DNA of 64,000 nt from Flectobacillus sp. BAB-3569. GTDB taxonomy: Bacteria; Bacteroidota; Bacteroidia; Cytophagales; Spirosomataceae. The position numbers and the translations under genes are program-made. The notes beneath the pieces were generated by a model, which made no database searches, was not told where the DNA came from, and saw nothing but the letters and a program-made list of their open reading frames with translations. Each line of letters starts with the position of its first letter. Position 1 is the stretch's first letter. Below are positions 34,488 through 43,776 of this stretch, one piece after another. The stretch lies in the NCBI RefSeq assembly GCF_002270355.1, contig NZ_NJFZ01000009.1:186001-250000 (forward strand), read 5' to 3'.

Positions 34488-37400
34488 ATGCAAAGTAAAC
34501 CTTTACAATTGAAAAGAGGGTTATTTGGAATGTGTGCGGTGCTTACCTTTATGTTGTTAAGCTTCACAGGACTAGCCCAACAAGCAATTACAGGGAAAGT
34601 GACTTCTTCGGAAGACGGACAGGGTATTCCAGGAGTTAGTGTTATGATTAAAGGTACCAACAGAGGTACAACCACAGATGCAAACGGTTCTTACAAAATT
34701 AACTCATCATCGGCTAAAGATGTCTTATCATTTTCAGCGATTGGTTACACGACTTCAGAAGTAGCAGTAGGTTCAAAAAATACTATCAATGTTGTGTTGA
34801 ATGTTGAAAATCAAGCGCTTTCAGAGGTTGTAGTAGTTGGATATGGTACTCAAAAGAAAAGCCAATTAACAGGTGCTATTTCGCAGGTATCAGCCAAACA
34901 AATTTCAGAAATGCCTATTACCAACTTAGGTCAGGCACTTCAAGGTAGAACTGCTGGGGTAGACGTGTCTCAATCAGGTTCAAAACCAGGTCAAACAGCT
35001 AAGATTTTGATTCGTGGTCGTCGTTCATTCAACGCAGGTAACGACCCACTTTATGTAGTAGATGGTATTCCATTGTCGGCTGGTTATGAGGATTTTAATC
35101 CAAATGATGTTCAGTCAATGGAAGTTTTGAAAGATGCGACAGCTACAGCAATTTATGGTGCTAGAGGTGCTAATGGTGTTGTTTTGATTACTACAAAAAG
35201 AGGTGCAGTAAAAGGAAAAACTACGGTTACGTATGATATGTATGTTGGTCAATCACAAGTACTAAACAAATTGAGATTATTCAACGGAACTGAATTTGCA
35301 GAATATGTTCGTGAAGCTTACAGATCTACAGGTATTTATAGAAATGCGGCAGGTGCAATTGTTCCTACAGGACAATCAGACCCAGTAGCTGATGGTAAAG
35401 TTGCTGTATTGGGTGGTGACCCTAACGTTGTGGAAGGCTTGGCTCAGGGAAGAAGCACAGATTATCAAGATTTGATTTTGAAAAATGGTTTCCAACAAAA
35501 CCACTCTATTGGTATTCAAGGTGGTAACGACAGAACACAATTCTATATTTCTGCTGGATATTTTCTAGACAAAGGGGTTTCTGAAGGTTTGGATTACTCT
35601 CGTTATTCTTTGAGAGCCAACATTGATCATGAAATCAACAAATGGTTGAAGGTAGGTATTTCATCATATATGATGTTTAGTGATCGTAATGGCGAAAACC
35701 TAAACCCATATAGCTTTACGATTAACCAAAACCCACTCGGAGCTCCTTACAAGGCTGACGGTTCTATTAACTTTACTCCTACAAACGATGCTTTGTTGAC
35801 AAACCCATTGGCAGAAATCGTGCCGGGTGCGCAAGTTGACAACACGAAAAAGTACCGTATTTTCAACAGTATTTATACTGAGGTAAAATTGATGGAAGGT
35901 TTGAAATACCGTGTAAACTTTGGTCCTGACTTTACATTATCTCGTTGGGGTAGATTTATCGGTGCTCAAACAAATGCAAGAAAAGGTGGTGATGCTCAGG
36001 CTAGTACACAAACTAATTTCGGATTCAACTGGACTTTGGAAAACATTATTAACTACTCAAAAACTATCCAAAAGCATAACTTTAACGTAACGTTACTACA
36101 CTCAATCCAAAGAGATCGTTACGAAAACTATGCTTCAAACGTTCAAGGTGTTCCTGCTGAAACGCAACAGTTTTATAATTTAGGAAATGCGAGTTCGGTA
36201 TTAGGAGTTGGTAGTAACTTGACAGAGTGGACAATCAACTCATTGATGGCTCGTATCAACTATGATTACAACGATAAATTTTTGGTAACATTGACAATGC
36301 GTCGTGATGGATCTAGCCGTTTTGGTGTAAATAGTAAATATGGTAATTTCCCTGGAGTAGCTGTAGGTTATAACATTAGCAACGAGCCATTCTTGAAAAG
36401 CGTGCAATGGTTAGACTTATTAAAAGTAAGAGCAGGTTGGGGTTCAGTAGGTAATCAAGGGGTGTCGCCTTACCAAACGCAAGGTTTGTTGAATCGTACT
36501 GCTTATGCTTGGGATAATACTTCTGCTTTTGGTTATAGACCAAATACGATTGGTAACCCAGATTTGAGATGGGAGTCATCTGCTACTAAAAACGTAGGTA
36601 TCGACTTTAGTTTCTTGAAAGGAAGGGTGCAAGGTTCATTGGAATTGTACCAAACCAACACAACAGATCTGTTATTGTCTGATCAGTTGCCAGGTTCAAT
36701 CGGATTTAGTGCTGTAACGAAAAACGTCGGTGAAACACGTAACAGAGGTGTTGAACTAGGTGTATCTACTATAAACGTTGATACTAAAGGAGGTTTTAGA
36801 TGGACAACTGATTTCCAGTTTACTAAAAACAGTGAAGCCATTGTTTCTTTGTATAATGGAGCAAAGGATGATGTTGGTAACAGATGGTTTATTGGTCAGC
36901 CTTTGAATTCATTCTTCGATTACAAAAAAGTGGGTATTTGGCAAGTTAGCGAAGCAGAACAGGCAAAGAAATTCTACCCTGGTGACAACGCTAACGCCTT
37001 GGGTGCAGGTGTAGGTCAAATCAAAGTTCAAGATACAAACGGTGATGGTGTAATCAATGCTAATGACCGTGTATTACTAGGCTCAGACGTTCCTGATTTC
37101 TCGGCAGGTTTAACTAACAGATTTACTTATAAAAACTTTGACTTATCATTCTTCTTATTCGGTCGTTTTGGACAAATGATTGTGAGTGGTTTCCATCAAG
37201 ACAACAACGCATTGGCTGGTCGCTACCAACAGATCAAAGTTGATTACTGGACACCAAATAATCCAAATGCAGAATTCCCTCGTCCATTCAGTAACCAAGA
37301 GTTCCCACAGTTCAGACAAACGTTGATTTACTTTGATGGTTCATTTATCAAGTTACGTAACATCAACTTTGGCTACTCATTCAACTCAACAGTTGCAAAA

Positions 37401-37574
37401 AAATTAGGCATGGAATCATTGAGAATTTTCTCAAGTATTCAACAACCGTTCATCTGGTCTAGCTTTATTTCTAAGTACAATGGCGTAGACCCAGAAACTT
37501 CAGGTACAGCTGTAAACAATGGTATTACACCATCTACGAAAGTATTTACAGTAGGTATCAACGCTAAGTTCTAA
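34488..37574 (+). CDS. SusC/RagA family TonB-linked outer membrane protein
   Basis: The 1028-residue receptor has a signal peptide ending near FTGLAQQ and a carboxypeptidase-like regulatory domain (ITGKVTSSEDGQGIPGVSVM, about 33-110). A TonB-box-like SEVVVVGYGTQKK comes next, then the plug (LYVVDGIPL, ATAIYGARGANGVVLITTKRG) and a 22-strand beta barrel ending in VFTVGINAKF. It imports oligosaccharides or other large nutrients across the outer membrane using TonB energy, with the SusD protein as lid. It lacks the N-terminal STN signalling domain that would contact a FecR, in line with the broken FecR gene just upstream. Confidence 0.95.
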   Translation: MQSKPLQLKRGLFGMCAVLTFMLLSFTGLAQQAITGKVTSSEDGQGIPGVSVMIKGTNRGTTTDANGSYKINSSSAKDVLSFSAIGYTTSEVAVGSKNTINVVLNVENQALSEVVVVGYGTQKKSQLTGAISQVSAKQISEMPITNLGQALQGRTAGVDVSQSGSKPGQTAKILIRGRRSFNAGNDPLYVVDGIPLSAGYEDFNPNDVQSMEVLKDATATAIYGARGANGVVLITTKRGAVKGKTTVTYDMYVGQSQVLNKLRLFNGTEFAEYVREAYRSTGIYRNAAGAIVPTGQSDPVADGKVAVLGGDPNVVEGLAQGRSTDYQDLILKNGFQQNHSIGIQGGNDRTQFYISAGYFLDKGVSEGLDYSRYSLRANIDHEINKWLKVGISSYMMFSDRNGENLNPYSFTINQNPLGAPYKADGSINFTPTNDALLTNPLAEIVPGAQVDNTKKYRIFNSIYTEVKLMEGLKYRVNFGPDFTLSRWGRFIGAQTNARKGGDAQASTQTNFGFNWTLENIINYSKTIQKHNFNVTLLHSIQRDRYENYASNVQGVPAETQQFYNLGNASSVLGVGSNLTEWTINSLMARINYDYNDKFLVTLTMRRDGSSRFGVNSKYGNFPGVAVGYNISNEPFLKSVQWLDLLKVRAGWGSVGNQGVSPYQTQGLLNRTAYAWDNTSAFGYRPNTIGNPDLRWESSATKNVGIDFSFLKGRVQGSLELYQTNTTDLLLSDQLPGSIGFSAVTKNVGETRNRGVELGVSTINVDTKGGFRWTTDFQFTKNSEAIVSLYNGAKDDVGNRWFIGQPLNSFFDYKKVGIWQVSEAEQAKKFYPGDNANALGAGVGQIKVQDTNGDGVINANDRVLLGSDVPDFSAGLTNRFTYKNFDLSFFLFGRFGQMIVSGFHQDNNALAGRYQQIKVDYWTPNNPNAEFPRPFSNQEFPQFRQTLIYFDGSFIKLRNINFGYSFNSTVAKKLGMESLRIFSSIQQPFIWSSFISKYNGVDPETSGTAVNNGITPSTKVFTVGINAKF

Positions 37575-37620
37575 GAGCGACTTAGTAGAAATTTCTTAAC
37601 GATAAACAGTCTAACGAAAA

Positions 37621-39312
37621 ATGATTAATACGATGAATATTAACAATATATTAAAACATGCAAGAGTACTAGGGGTAGCAGCATTGATGTTGACCGGTCA
37701 GTCTTGCTCAGATGTCTTGAACGAAACAGTTGTATCGGGTATCGGTAACGACTATATGAACACAACCAAGGGGTATGAAGATGCTGTAAACGCAGCCTAT
37801 TCTTCTCTTCGTAACTATTATGCCACTCAGGCAGGTCTTACCATGACCGAATATGGTACTGATATTTATGCTACAGGTGCGGATGGTTCGTACAAAGGTT
37901 TTCATTTTTATGATACTCAGTTGAATCCAACAGTAGATTATCTAGCTCAAATTTGGGATGAATTATATCGTGGTATCAATACTTGTAACGCTATCATTGA
38001 GCGCGCTCCAAAAGTAACGATAGCTGATGCTACCAAAAAAATCAGAATTGCTGAGGCTAAGTTCTTGAGAGCGCACTATTACTTCATATTATTCCAACAA
38101 TATGGAGGTGTAGATTTGAGATTGACAGAAACATTGGCTCCTACGAAGCAGACCAAAAGAGCTACGGATGCCGAAATGTATGCTGCCATTATCAAGGATT
38201 TGACAGAGGCTATTCCTGATTTACCAAACTCGTCATCACAATATGGTCGTGCTATCAAGCCTGCTGCTGAGATGTGCTTGGCGAAAGTGTATCTAGCAAA
38301 AGCTTATTCGTCGGTAAAAGCATCAGATGATTTCTCAAAAGCAGCAACACTTTGTTCAAGCGTAATTTCTAATTATGGATACAAATTGCTGGATGATTTT
38401 GCAAGTGTATTTGATGAGAATAACCAAAGAAACTCAGAAATCGTTTTTGCAGTACAATATACTTCAGATCCATTGACAAACCTTACTAATAATACAGGTG
38501 CAGTTAATGGAGGTAACAACTTACACTTGTTTTATGGTATGCAGTATGACGTACAGGCAGGTATGCAGCGTGACGTTTTGAATGGTCGTCCTTTCAAACG
38601 CTTGCGTCCTACAACTTACTGTACAGATGTTGTTTTTGGAGAACGAGTTAATGATTCACGTTACAAGAAAACTTTTAAAGATACTTGGTATAGCAATAAG
38701 CCAGGAACTTATGTGACAGCATTCGATGATTCAAAAACTTCGGTAACTTTTGCAGCAGGTGATACAGCTATTTTTATTCCAGGCTACGAAATGTCGAAAG
38801 AAGAACGTGCTAAGAAAAAATATCAGGTATTAGTGCCAAGCAAATATTCAGAGGCATTATTCCCAACTTTGAGAAAATTCTTCGATACCAAGCGTCCTGA
38901 TATGACTTATGAAGCAGGTAGCCGAGATTTCTTCGTGTATCGTTTAGCTGATACTTATTTGATGTTGGCAGAGGCACAGATTGGCTTGGGTAACAAACAA
39001 GCGGCGGCAGATGCTCTTAATATGGTTCGTCGTCGTGCAGCTTGGGCTGGTAAACAATCTGCTATGGAAATTACAGCTGCTCAAGCTACTTTTGACTTTA
39101 TGGTAGAAGAAAGAGCTAGAGAATTAGTAGGTGAGCAAACTCGTTGGATGGACTTAAAACGTTGGGGAATCTTAGTGGATCGTGTGAAAAAATACAATCC
39201 ACAAGCGGCTGCTAACATCAAAGATATTCACAATGTTCGTCCAATTCCTCAAACACAAATTGACCGTACAGAAGGAGGTAATACTGCATTCCCTCAAAAT
39301 GCTGGTTACTAA
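37621..39312 (+). CDS. SusD/RagB family nutrient-binding lipoprotein
   Basis: The 563-residue product has a lipobox LTGQSC (C29), so it is an outer-membrane lipoprotein; a second in-frame ATG at 37633 is an alternative start. N-terminal TPR-like helices are visible (YMNTTKGYEDAVNAAYSSLR), with FLRAHYYFILFQQYGGV and the C-terminal signature RDFFVYRLADTYLMLAEAQI ... ARELVGEQTRWMDLKRWG. It binds ligand at the cell surface and caps the SusC barrel. The start is 46 bases after the SusC stop, one operon, closed by a strong terminator at 39423. Confidence 0.94.
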   Translation: MINTMNINNILKHARVLGVAALMLTGQSCSDVLNETVVSGIGNDYMNTTKGYEDAVNAAYSSLRNYYATQAGLTMTEYGTDIYATGADGSYKGFHFYDTQLNPTVDYLAQIWDELYRGINTCNAIIERAPKVTIADATKKIRIAEAKFLRAHYYFILFQQYGGVDLRLTETLAPTKQTKRATDAEMYAAIIKDLTEAIPDLPNSSSQYGRAIKPAAEMCLAKVYLAKAYSSVKASDDFSKAATLCSSVISNYGYKLLDDFASVFDENNQRNSEIVFAVQYTSDPLTNLTNNTGAVNGGNNLHLFYGMQYDVQAGMQRDVLNGRPFKRLRPTTYCTDVVFGERVNDSRYKKTFKDTWYSNKPGTYVTAFDDSKTSVTFAAGDTAIFIPGYEMSKEERAKKKYQVLVPSKYSEALFPTLRKFFDTKRPDMTYEAGSRDFFVYRLADTYLMLAEAQIGLGNKQAAADALNMVRRRAAWAGKQSAMEITAAQATFDFMVEERARELVGEQTRWMDLKRWGILVDRVKKYNPQAAANIKDIHNVRPIPQTQIDRTEGGNTAFPQNAGY

Positions 39313-39422
39313 TAGCTAGTTGGGTTGTAAATAATGAAGAAGATGAATGACTCTTAGGATTAGTTCATCTTCTTTTACCACTAAAAGCATAATTATATAC
39401 TTGACCCTAATACCAAAAACAT

Positions 39423-39453
39423 GGGGCGTTTCGCGAGAGACGCCCCTCTTTTT
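39423..39453 (+). terminator. terminator of the SusCD operon
   Basis: GGGGCGTTTC pairs with GAGACGCCCC around a 4-base loop (one wobble pair), followed by TCTTTTT, about 110 bases after the SusD stop. Confidence 0.8.
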
Positions 39454-39602
39454 GTTAATATATCCAACTCAAGCAGTCTAATCAATGCAGAATAGTCTCC
39501 ATTTTTTGAAAATTTTGAGTAACTTTTGGATTTTAAAGGCTTTTATATCAAAATTTAAGACGAGATTGTGCAAACAATCCTATTCGACTAGAAAACCAAA
39601 TT

Positions 39603-40643
39603 ATGAAAAAAAGTATCATCATGATGGGGCTAATGCTTATGAGTGCAGGCATTTTTGCTCAACAAAAAACAGATAAAGTACAACTTGTGGTAAAGAAAAA
39701 TGAAAGAAAGGTAGATGTACTTGTCGATGGGCAACCCTTTACTTCTTACTTCTATCCGAGTGATTCTATCCTAAAAAAACCAGTACTTTTTCCTATTCGT
39801 ACCGCGCAAGGAACTATGATTACGCGTGGCTATCCTTTCATCAAAAAAGCAGGAGAACGTGTGGATCACCCACACCATGTAGGTATGTGGCTCAATTACG
39901 AATCTGTGAATGGGTTTGACTTCTGGAACAATTCAACGGCTATCAAAGACCGTTCGAAATACGGAACTATTCGCCATACAGGTATTGAAAAAGTAGTGGG
40001 TGGACATGGAAAAGGCGAATTGCAAGTAACTGCCGATTGGATTGATACCGATGGAAAAGGGAAAACTCTTTTGAAAGAAGAAACAACCTACATTTTTACA
40101 GCCAAAGGCAATCAACGTATCATTGACCGCATTACCACTCTTACAGCTGTGGAACCTGTAACATTTGCTGACGTAAAAGACGGAATGTTTGCCATCCGCG
40201 TGGTTCGTGAATTAGAACATCCTTCAGATAAACCAGATGTTTTTGTAGATGCCAATGGTATCGAAACTAAGGTTGATAAATTAGATAACACAGGTATTTC
40301 TGGCAAATATCACGGCAGTAATGGTGTAAATGGAGAAGAAGTGTGGGCTACACGTGCTAATTGGATGAACCTTTCTGGAAAGATTAAAGACGAGGATATT
40401 AACATTGTGATTATCGATCACCCTAAAAATGTCAGCTATCCTACCTATTGGCATGCACGTGGATACGGCTTGTTTGCAGCCAATCCGCTAGGAGTAAATG
40501 TGTTTTCAAAAGGGAAAGAAACTTTAAACTATAAATTAGCTCCTAATCAATCAGTAACTTTCCGCTATCGTACAGTAATTACTTCAGGAAAAGTAACGGA
40601 TAAGGAATACGATGATTTGGCAAAAGAATTTGCTAATCAATAG
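39603..40643 (+). CDS. DUF6807 (PmoA-like) family secreted protein
   Basis: The 346-residue product has a signal peptide (MKKSIIMMGLMLMSAGIFAQ). The body matches the family labelled PmoA/DUF6807: FPIRTAQGTMITRGYPF, then ERVDHPHHVGMWLNYESVNG with clustered histidines, TYIFTAKGNQRIIDRITTL and FAANPLGVNVFSKGKE. The name PmoA is historical; it has no relation in function to particulate methane monooxygenase. Members are common beside SusCD and DUF1080 genes. Together with SusCD upstream and DUF1080 downstream, a role in handling an imported glycoside is inferred. Own terminator at 40748. Confidence 0.85.
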   Translation: MKKSIIMMGLMLMSAGIFAQQKTDKVQLVVKKNERKVDVLVDGQPFTSYFYPSDSILKKPVLFPIRTAQGTMITRGYPFIKKAGERVDHPHHVGMWLNYESVNGFDFWNNSTAIKDRSKYGTIRHTGIEKVVGGHGKGELQVTADWIDTDGKGKTLLKEETTYIFTAKGNQRIIDRITTLTAVEPVTFADVKDGMFAIRVVRELEHPSDKPDVFVDANGIETKVDKLDNTGISGKYHGSNGVNGEEVWATRANWMNLSGKIKDEDINIVIIDHPKNVSYPTYWHARGYGLFAANPLGVNVFSKGKETLNYKLAPNQSVTFRYRTVITSGKVTDKEYDDLAKEFANQ

Positions 40644-40747
40644 CATTATTGAATTTTGCGACCCAAGAGAAAATATTGGATAATATATAGATGGTGTACT
40701 TTGATAGTGTCCATTCTGATGTCTTAACTGATATTATTAACAAGTAA

Positions 40748-40781
40748 AAAAGCTCAACTATCTTACCATAGTTGAGCTTTT
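40748..40781. terminator. bidirectional terminator between the DUF6807 gene and a small gene
   Basis: A perfect 14-bp stem (AAAAGCTCAACTAT with ATAGTTGAGCTTTT) closes a 6-base loop, with T-runs readable on both strands. On the minus strand it begins 2 bases after the stop of the 44-residue gene at 40783. Confidence 0.85.
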
Positions 40782-40782
40782 C

Positions 40783-40917
40783 TTATTTTAACCGATTGAT
40801 TTCGGTTTTTAAAAATCTTTGTTTGGGGTAATAATATCCGTAGATATATGAAAGTATTACGGATGAGAATGCCAGTAAACTCATAATTACTAGCTTAAGA
40901 GTGAGGTTTCTTTTCAT
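40783..40917 (-). CDS. 44-residue single-span membrane peptide
   Basis: An ATG at 40917 opens a frame of 44 codons ending with TAA at 40783. The peptide has a basic start (MKRNLTLKL), one hydrophobic span (VIMSLLAFSSVILSYIYGYY) and a charged tail (PKQRFLKTEINRLK), a sensible N-in membrane peptide. A TATATTTG -7 element lies 50 bases upstream (40967-40974) and the terminator at 40748-40781 follows at once. It was too short for a standard ORF cutoff. Function unknown; it lies antisense between the DUF6807 and lipoprotein genes of the SusCD block. Confidence 0.55.
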   Translation of the reverse strand: MKRNLTLKLVIMSLLAFSSVILSYIYGYYYPKQRFLKTEINRLK

Positions 40918-40966
40918 GATAGGTATAATTTTTTTGATTTTTTTAGATACAGAAATCTATTTACCT

Positions 40967-40974
40967 CAAATATA
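40967..40974 (-). promoter_or_regulatory. -7 promoter element TATATTTG of the 44-residue gene
   Basis: The minus strand reads TATATTTG, matching TAnnTTTG, 50 bases before the ATG at 40917. No clear -33. Confidence 0.45.
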
Positions 40975-41096
40975 TCTTGCTTTTGGTGTACTTCGAATAT
41001 CCTATTTTGATAATTGTATAAACGGTCATGACTTTATCGGCTTGTTTTTTTATAACTTCGGGAAACCAATTTCTATAAAAACCCAATTCATTTAAC

Positions 41097-41543
41097 ATGA
41101 AAAAACTTCTTTTCGGATTCTCAATGGGATTTCTTACTTTGGCTTGTAATCCTAAATCATCAGAACAAACCCCAATTATTGGTACTTGGCAGTTAATTTC
41201 AGGAACCACCATCAAAGGCTCAGACACTACAGTCACAGATTATACCAAGGGGCAGGAAATGATTAAAATAATCACTCCAACTCATTTTTCGTTCTTGCGC
41301 CATGACCTCAATCACGGAAAGGACTCCACTGCCGACTATAGTGCAGGAGGAGGTAGAGTCAAGATTGAAGGAAATAAGTATAAAGAATATTTAGATTATT
41401 TCAATGTGCGCGAGTGGGAAGGAGGCGAGTTTGAATTTGATTATGAAGTCACGGGAGATACTTTAATTATTAAAGGAGTCGAAAAGGTAGAAAAACTTGG
41501 TATCAACCATATCAATATCGAAAAATACCTTAAGAAAAATTAG
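41097..41543 (+). CDS. small lipoprotein, lipocalin-like
   Basis: The 148-residue product has a lipobox LTLAC (C17). The mature part begins NPKSSEQTPIIGTWQLISGT, an IGTWxL start typical of lipocalin-like (DUF4488/lipocalin_4) proteins. It continues with beta strands (HFSFLRHDLNHG, YKEYLDYFNVREWEGGEFEF, YEVTGDTLIIKGV) of a small barrel. It is likely anchored in the outer membrane, with a ligand that is not readable. It lies between the DUF6807 and DUF1080 genes and has its own terminator. Confidence 0.75.
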   Translation: MKKLLFGFSMGFLTLACNPKSSEQTPIIGTWQLISGTTIKGSDTTVTDYTKGQEMIKIITPTHFSFLRHDLNHGKDSTADYSAGGGRVKIEGNKYKEYLDYFNVREWEGGEFEFDYEVTGDTLIIKGVEKVEKLGINHINIEKYLKKN

Positions 41544-41559
41544 AATCAACCATTCTGGC

Positions 41560-41598
41560 AGTGTTAGTCATATCAAACTATGGCTGACACTATTTTTG
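41560..41598 (+). terminator. terminator of the lipoprotein gene
   Basis: AGTGTTAGTCATA pairs with TATGGCTGACACT (two wobble pairs) followed by ATTTTTG. Confidence 0.7.
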
Positions 41599-41673
41599 AT
41601 AGGTAAAAAATTGAATGAATTGTCTTTTATGGCTACGGTACATCATTCAATCAAACACTAAACTTATCATTTC

Positions 41674-42342
41674 ATGAGTACACAATTGAAATACATTTTT
41701 ATATTCCTGTTGCTATTGACAACCAGTACGATGTTACGTGCTCAGAATAAGCTCTTTAATGGTAAAAATCTAAAAGGCTGGTATTCCTACGAACCTAAAA
41801 CTGGTAAGCACTCAAACGCAGCTGATATTTTTCGGGTGGAGGATAAAATGATTCGTTTGTATGGAGACAAATTAGGGTATGTAATGACAGAGAAGTCATT
41901 CAAAAATTTCCAACTAACTGTAACTTTTCGCTGGAATACTGACACTACTATTACCCGTAAAAGTAGTAAAAGAAACAGTGGTATTATGTATTTAGTGCCT
42001 ACCTCAACCAAAGATACCCTTTGGCCCAAAGGAATTCAATATCAAGTAAAAGAAGGTGGGACAGGTGATTTTGTACTGTTACAAGAGGTGACTTTATTGG
42101 TAAAAGGTAAACAAACCGAACCTGGAAAAAGTGTAACATCAGCAAGGTTTTCAGATGCCGAAAAACCAGTCGGTGAATGGAATACAGCTGTTATTACTGT
42201 AAAAGAAGGAATCGTAAAACAAGAATTAAATGGAAAGCTAGTGAATGAAGGTACTTTAACAGAGCCTATTGAAGGCAAAATTTTACTACAATATGAAGGT
42301 TTTCCTATAGATTTTTCAAAGATTGAGTTAAGAAAACTTTAG
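41674..42342 (+). CDS. DUF1080 protein, 3-keto-disaccharide hydrolase-like
   Basis: The 222-residue product has a signal peptide ending LRAQ and then the family signature NKLFNGKNLKGWYSY. Jelly-roll strands follow: YVMTEKSFKNFQLTVTFRW, RNSGIMYLVP and the final GKILLQYEGFPIDFSKIELR. The family (PF06439, concanavalin-like) has been assigned to hydrolysis of 3-keto-glycosides, where a prior oxidation at C3 of the sugar allows beta-elimination. No 3-oxidase (GMC or Gfo/Idh-type) was found inside the window. It follows the SusCD and DUF6807 genes and ends in a compact terminator. Confidence 0.85.
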   Translation: MSTQLKYIFIFLLLLTTSTMLRAQNKLFNGKNLKGWYSYEPKTGKHSNAADIFRVEDKMIRLYGDKLGYVMTEKSFKNFQLTVTFRWNTDTTITRKSSKRNSGIMYLVPTSTKDTLWPKGIQYQVKEGGTGDFVLLQEVTLLVKGKQTEPGKSVTSARFSDAEKPVGEWNTAVITVKEGIVKQELNGKLVNEGTLTEPIEGKILLQYEGFPIDFSKIELRKL

Positions 42343-42372
42343 TAAATCCTTGTGATAAGATTATTGGAGAAG

Positions 42373-42398
42373 GTGTACGTGGCAACGTACACTTTTTT
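42373..42398 (+). terminator. terminator of the DUF1080 gene
   Basis: GTGTACGT pairs with ACGTACAC around a 4-base loop, followed by six T, 31 bases after the stop. Confidence 0.8.
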
Positions 42399-43053
42399 AC
42401 TTTTGGGGAGAAATACTAAAATTTAGAGATTGGGTTTGCTTAAATCTGAAACGGCGCTGATCAATTGTATTTTGTCTTGGGAAGAAATTGCTCTATATTT
42501 GTTCTTGAATTGAATGGTTAATTTAGTAAAAATCCTCCTAAGCGATAGTATAAGCTATTTTGAAATGGATTAATTAATATTCATTGTGTTAAAACTAAAC
42601 CTTTCAGATTCACGCTCCCCAAAACTCTGCTTTAGTACTTTTTAGGGTTTGGGTAATAACCTAATTTTAGTCGAGTTACCTTTGGTAAGTATTAGTGCTA
42701 ATGTATGAATTGTGAATGTAAAATTTCAATTATCAACATCTTACATCTTCAATGAATTAAAGATTATTTTGTATGAATACACTATAAGCTTTAAGTCCAA
42801 AAGCTTGTTTGAATTCATTGGGAATATTTTGCCGAGAGTCTATTGCTGAAAGTCGAGTGCCCCTAAGGTGAAATTTATTTTGCTCACTATCTTGTACTAA
42901 AATTAAGAAATTCTTGATCTGGTTCTTTTTATAAAGAGAAGGTGTCATAGCATATTTTTTTTGCTTTAAATTTCTACTGATCATTCAAATAGCTAACAGC
43001 ACCTATTAGAACATAGAGCGATAAAGAAAAAAATAGTTAAACTAAACAGTCAA
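42399..43053. other. 655-base gap with one doubtful small frame
   Basis: Mostly featureless AT-rich sequence. A short ATGAATTGTGAATG-type repeat relic is at 42713-42735, and a 75-residue minus-strand frame at 42757-42984 is listed separately. No clear promoter for the GT2 gene was seen. Confidence 0.4.
42757..42984 (-). CDS. small hypothetical protein (doubtful)
   Basis: This 75-residue frame starts with ATG at 42984. The C-terminal two thirds (FLILVQDSEQNKFHLRGTRL and following) read like a real soluble protein, while the N-terminus is very basic. A minus-strand TACATTTG element (43051-43058) lies 66 bases upstream, overlapping the start of the GT2 gene. I recognise no family. It may be a genuine small gene or the remnant of a longer one. 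Confidence 0.3.
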   Translation of the reverse strand: MISRNLKQKKYAMTPSLYKKNQIKNFLILVQDSEQNKFHLRGTRLSAIDSRQNIPNEFKQAFGLKAYSVFIQNNL

Positions 43054-43776
43054 ATGTATCTTTTTCAGAAACTATCAGTTGTAATTCCTGCCTATAACGA
43101 AGAGAAGACGATTAAAAGTGTCCTAACCAAGCTTACCACGGTAGAACTTATCAAAAATATCCAAATGGAGCTTCTTGTTGTAAATGATTGTTCAAAAGAC
43201 AACACCGAAAAAGAAGTTGAATCTTTCATTAAAGAGAACCCATCCGTTGACATAAAGTACTTTAAGCACGAAGTAAATAAAGGTAAAGGTGCGGCGCTTC
43301 ATACAGGAATCAAAAATGCAACTGGACAATATTTAATTGTACAAGATGCCGACTTAGAGTATGATCCAGAGGAGTTTAATATTCTGATAAAACCAATAAC
43401 TGATGGTCACGCAGATGTTGTTTATGGATCTAGATTCATGGGCGGCAATGCGCACAGAATTTTATTTTTCTGGCATACAATTGGAAATAAGTTTTTGACA
43501 TTTCTATCCAACATGTTTTCTAATCTAAACCTCACAGATATGGAAACATGTTATAAGCTATTCAGAACAGATATTATTCAGTCGTTGACGCTAAAAGAAA
43601 AAAGATTTGGATTTGAGCCTGAAGTAACAGCGAAAGTATCTAAAATAAAAGGGATACGAATTTACGAGGTAGGGGTTTCGTACTACGGAAGAACCTACGA
43701 AGAGGGAAAGAAAATCAACTGGAAAGATGGATTCAGAGCCCTCTATTGTATTGTAAAATATGGTTTGATGAATTAA
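43054..43776 (+). CDS. glycosyltransferase family 2 (polyprenyl-phosphate sugar synthase-like)
   Basis: The 240-residue GT-A protein has the N-terminal strand LSVVIPAYNEEKTIKSVL, VVNDCSKDNT, the donor-binding QDADLEYDP (metal site DAD) and GSRFMGGNAHR. This resembles dolichyl- or undecaprenyl-phosphate mannose/glucose synthases (DPM1-like). No membrane anchor is present. Such enzymes make the lipid-linked sugar donor used by GT-C enzymes such as the GT39 protein at 13966-15555, though the genes are far apart. Its stop codon lies inside the terminal repeat of a family A element. Confidence 0.87.
   Translation: MYLFQKLSVVIPAYNEEKTIKSVLTKLTTVELIKNIQMELLVVNDCSKDNTEKEVESFIKENPSVDIKYFKHEVNKGKGAALHTGIKNATGQYLIVQDADLEYDPEEFNILIKPITDGHADVVYGSRFMGGNAHRILFFWHTIGNKFLTFLSNMFSNLNLTDMETCYKLFRTDIIQSLTLKEKRFGFEPEVTAKVSKIKGIRIYEVGVSYYGRTYEEGKKINWKDGFRALYCIVKYGLMN

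Noticed and set aside
39485-39676. 63-residue frame overlapping the start of the DUF6807 gene
   Set aside because: It runs out of frame into the signal peptide of the real gene.
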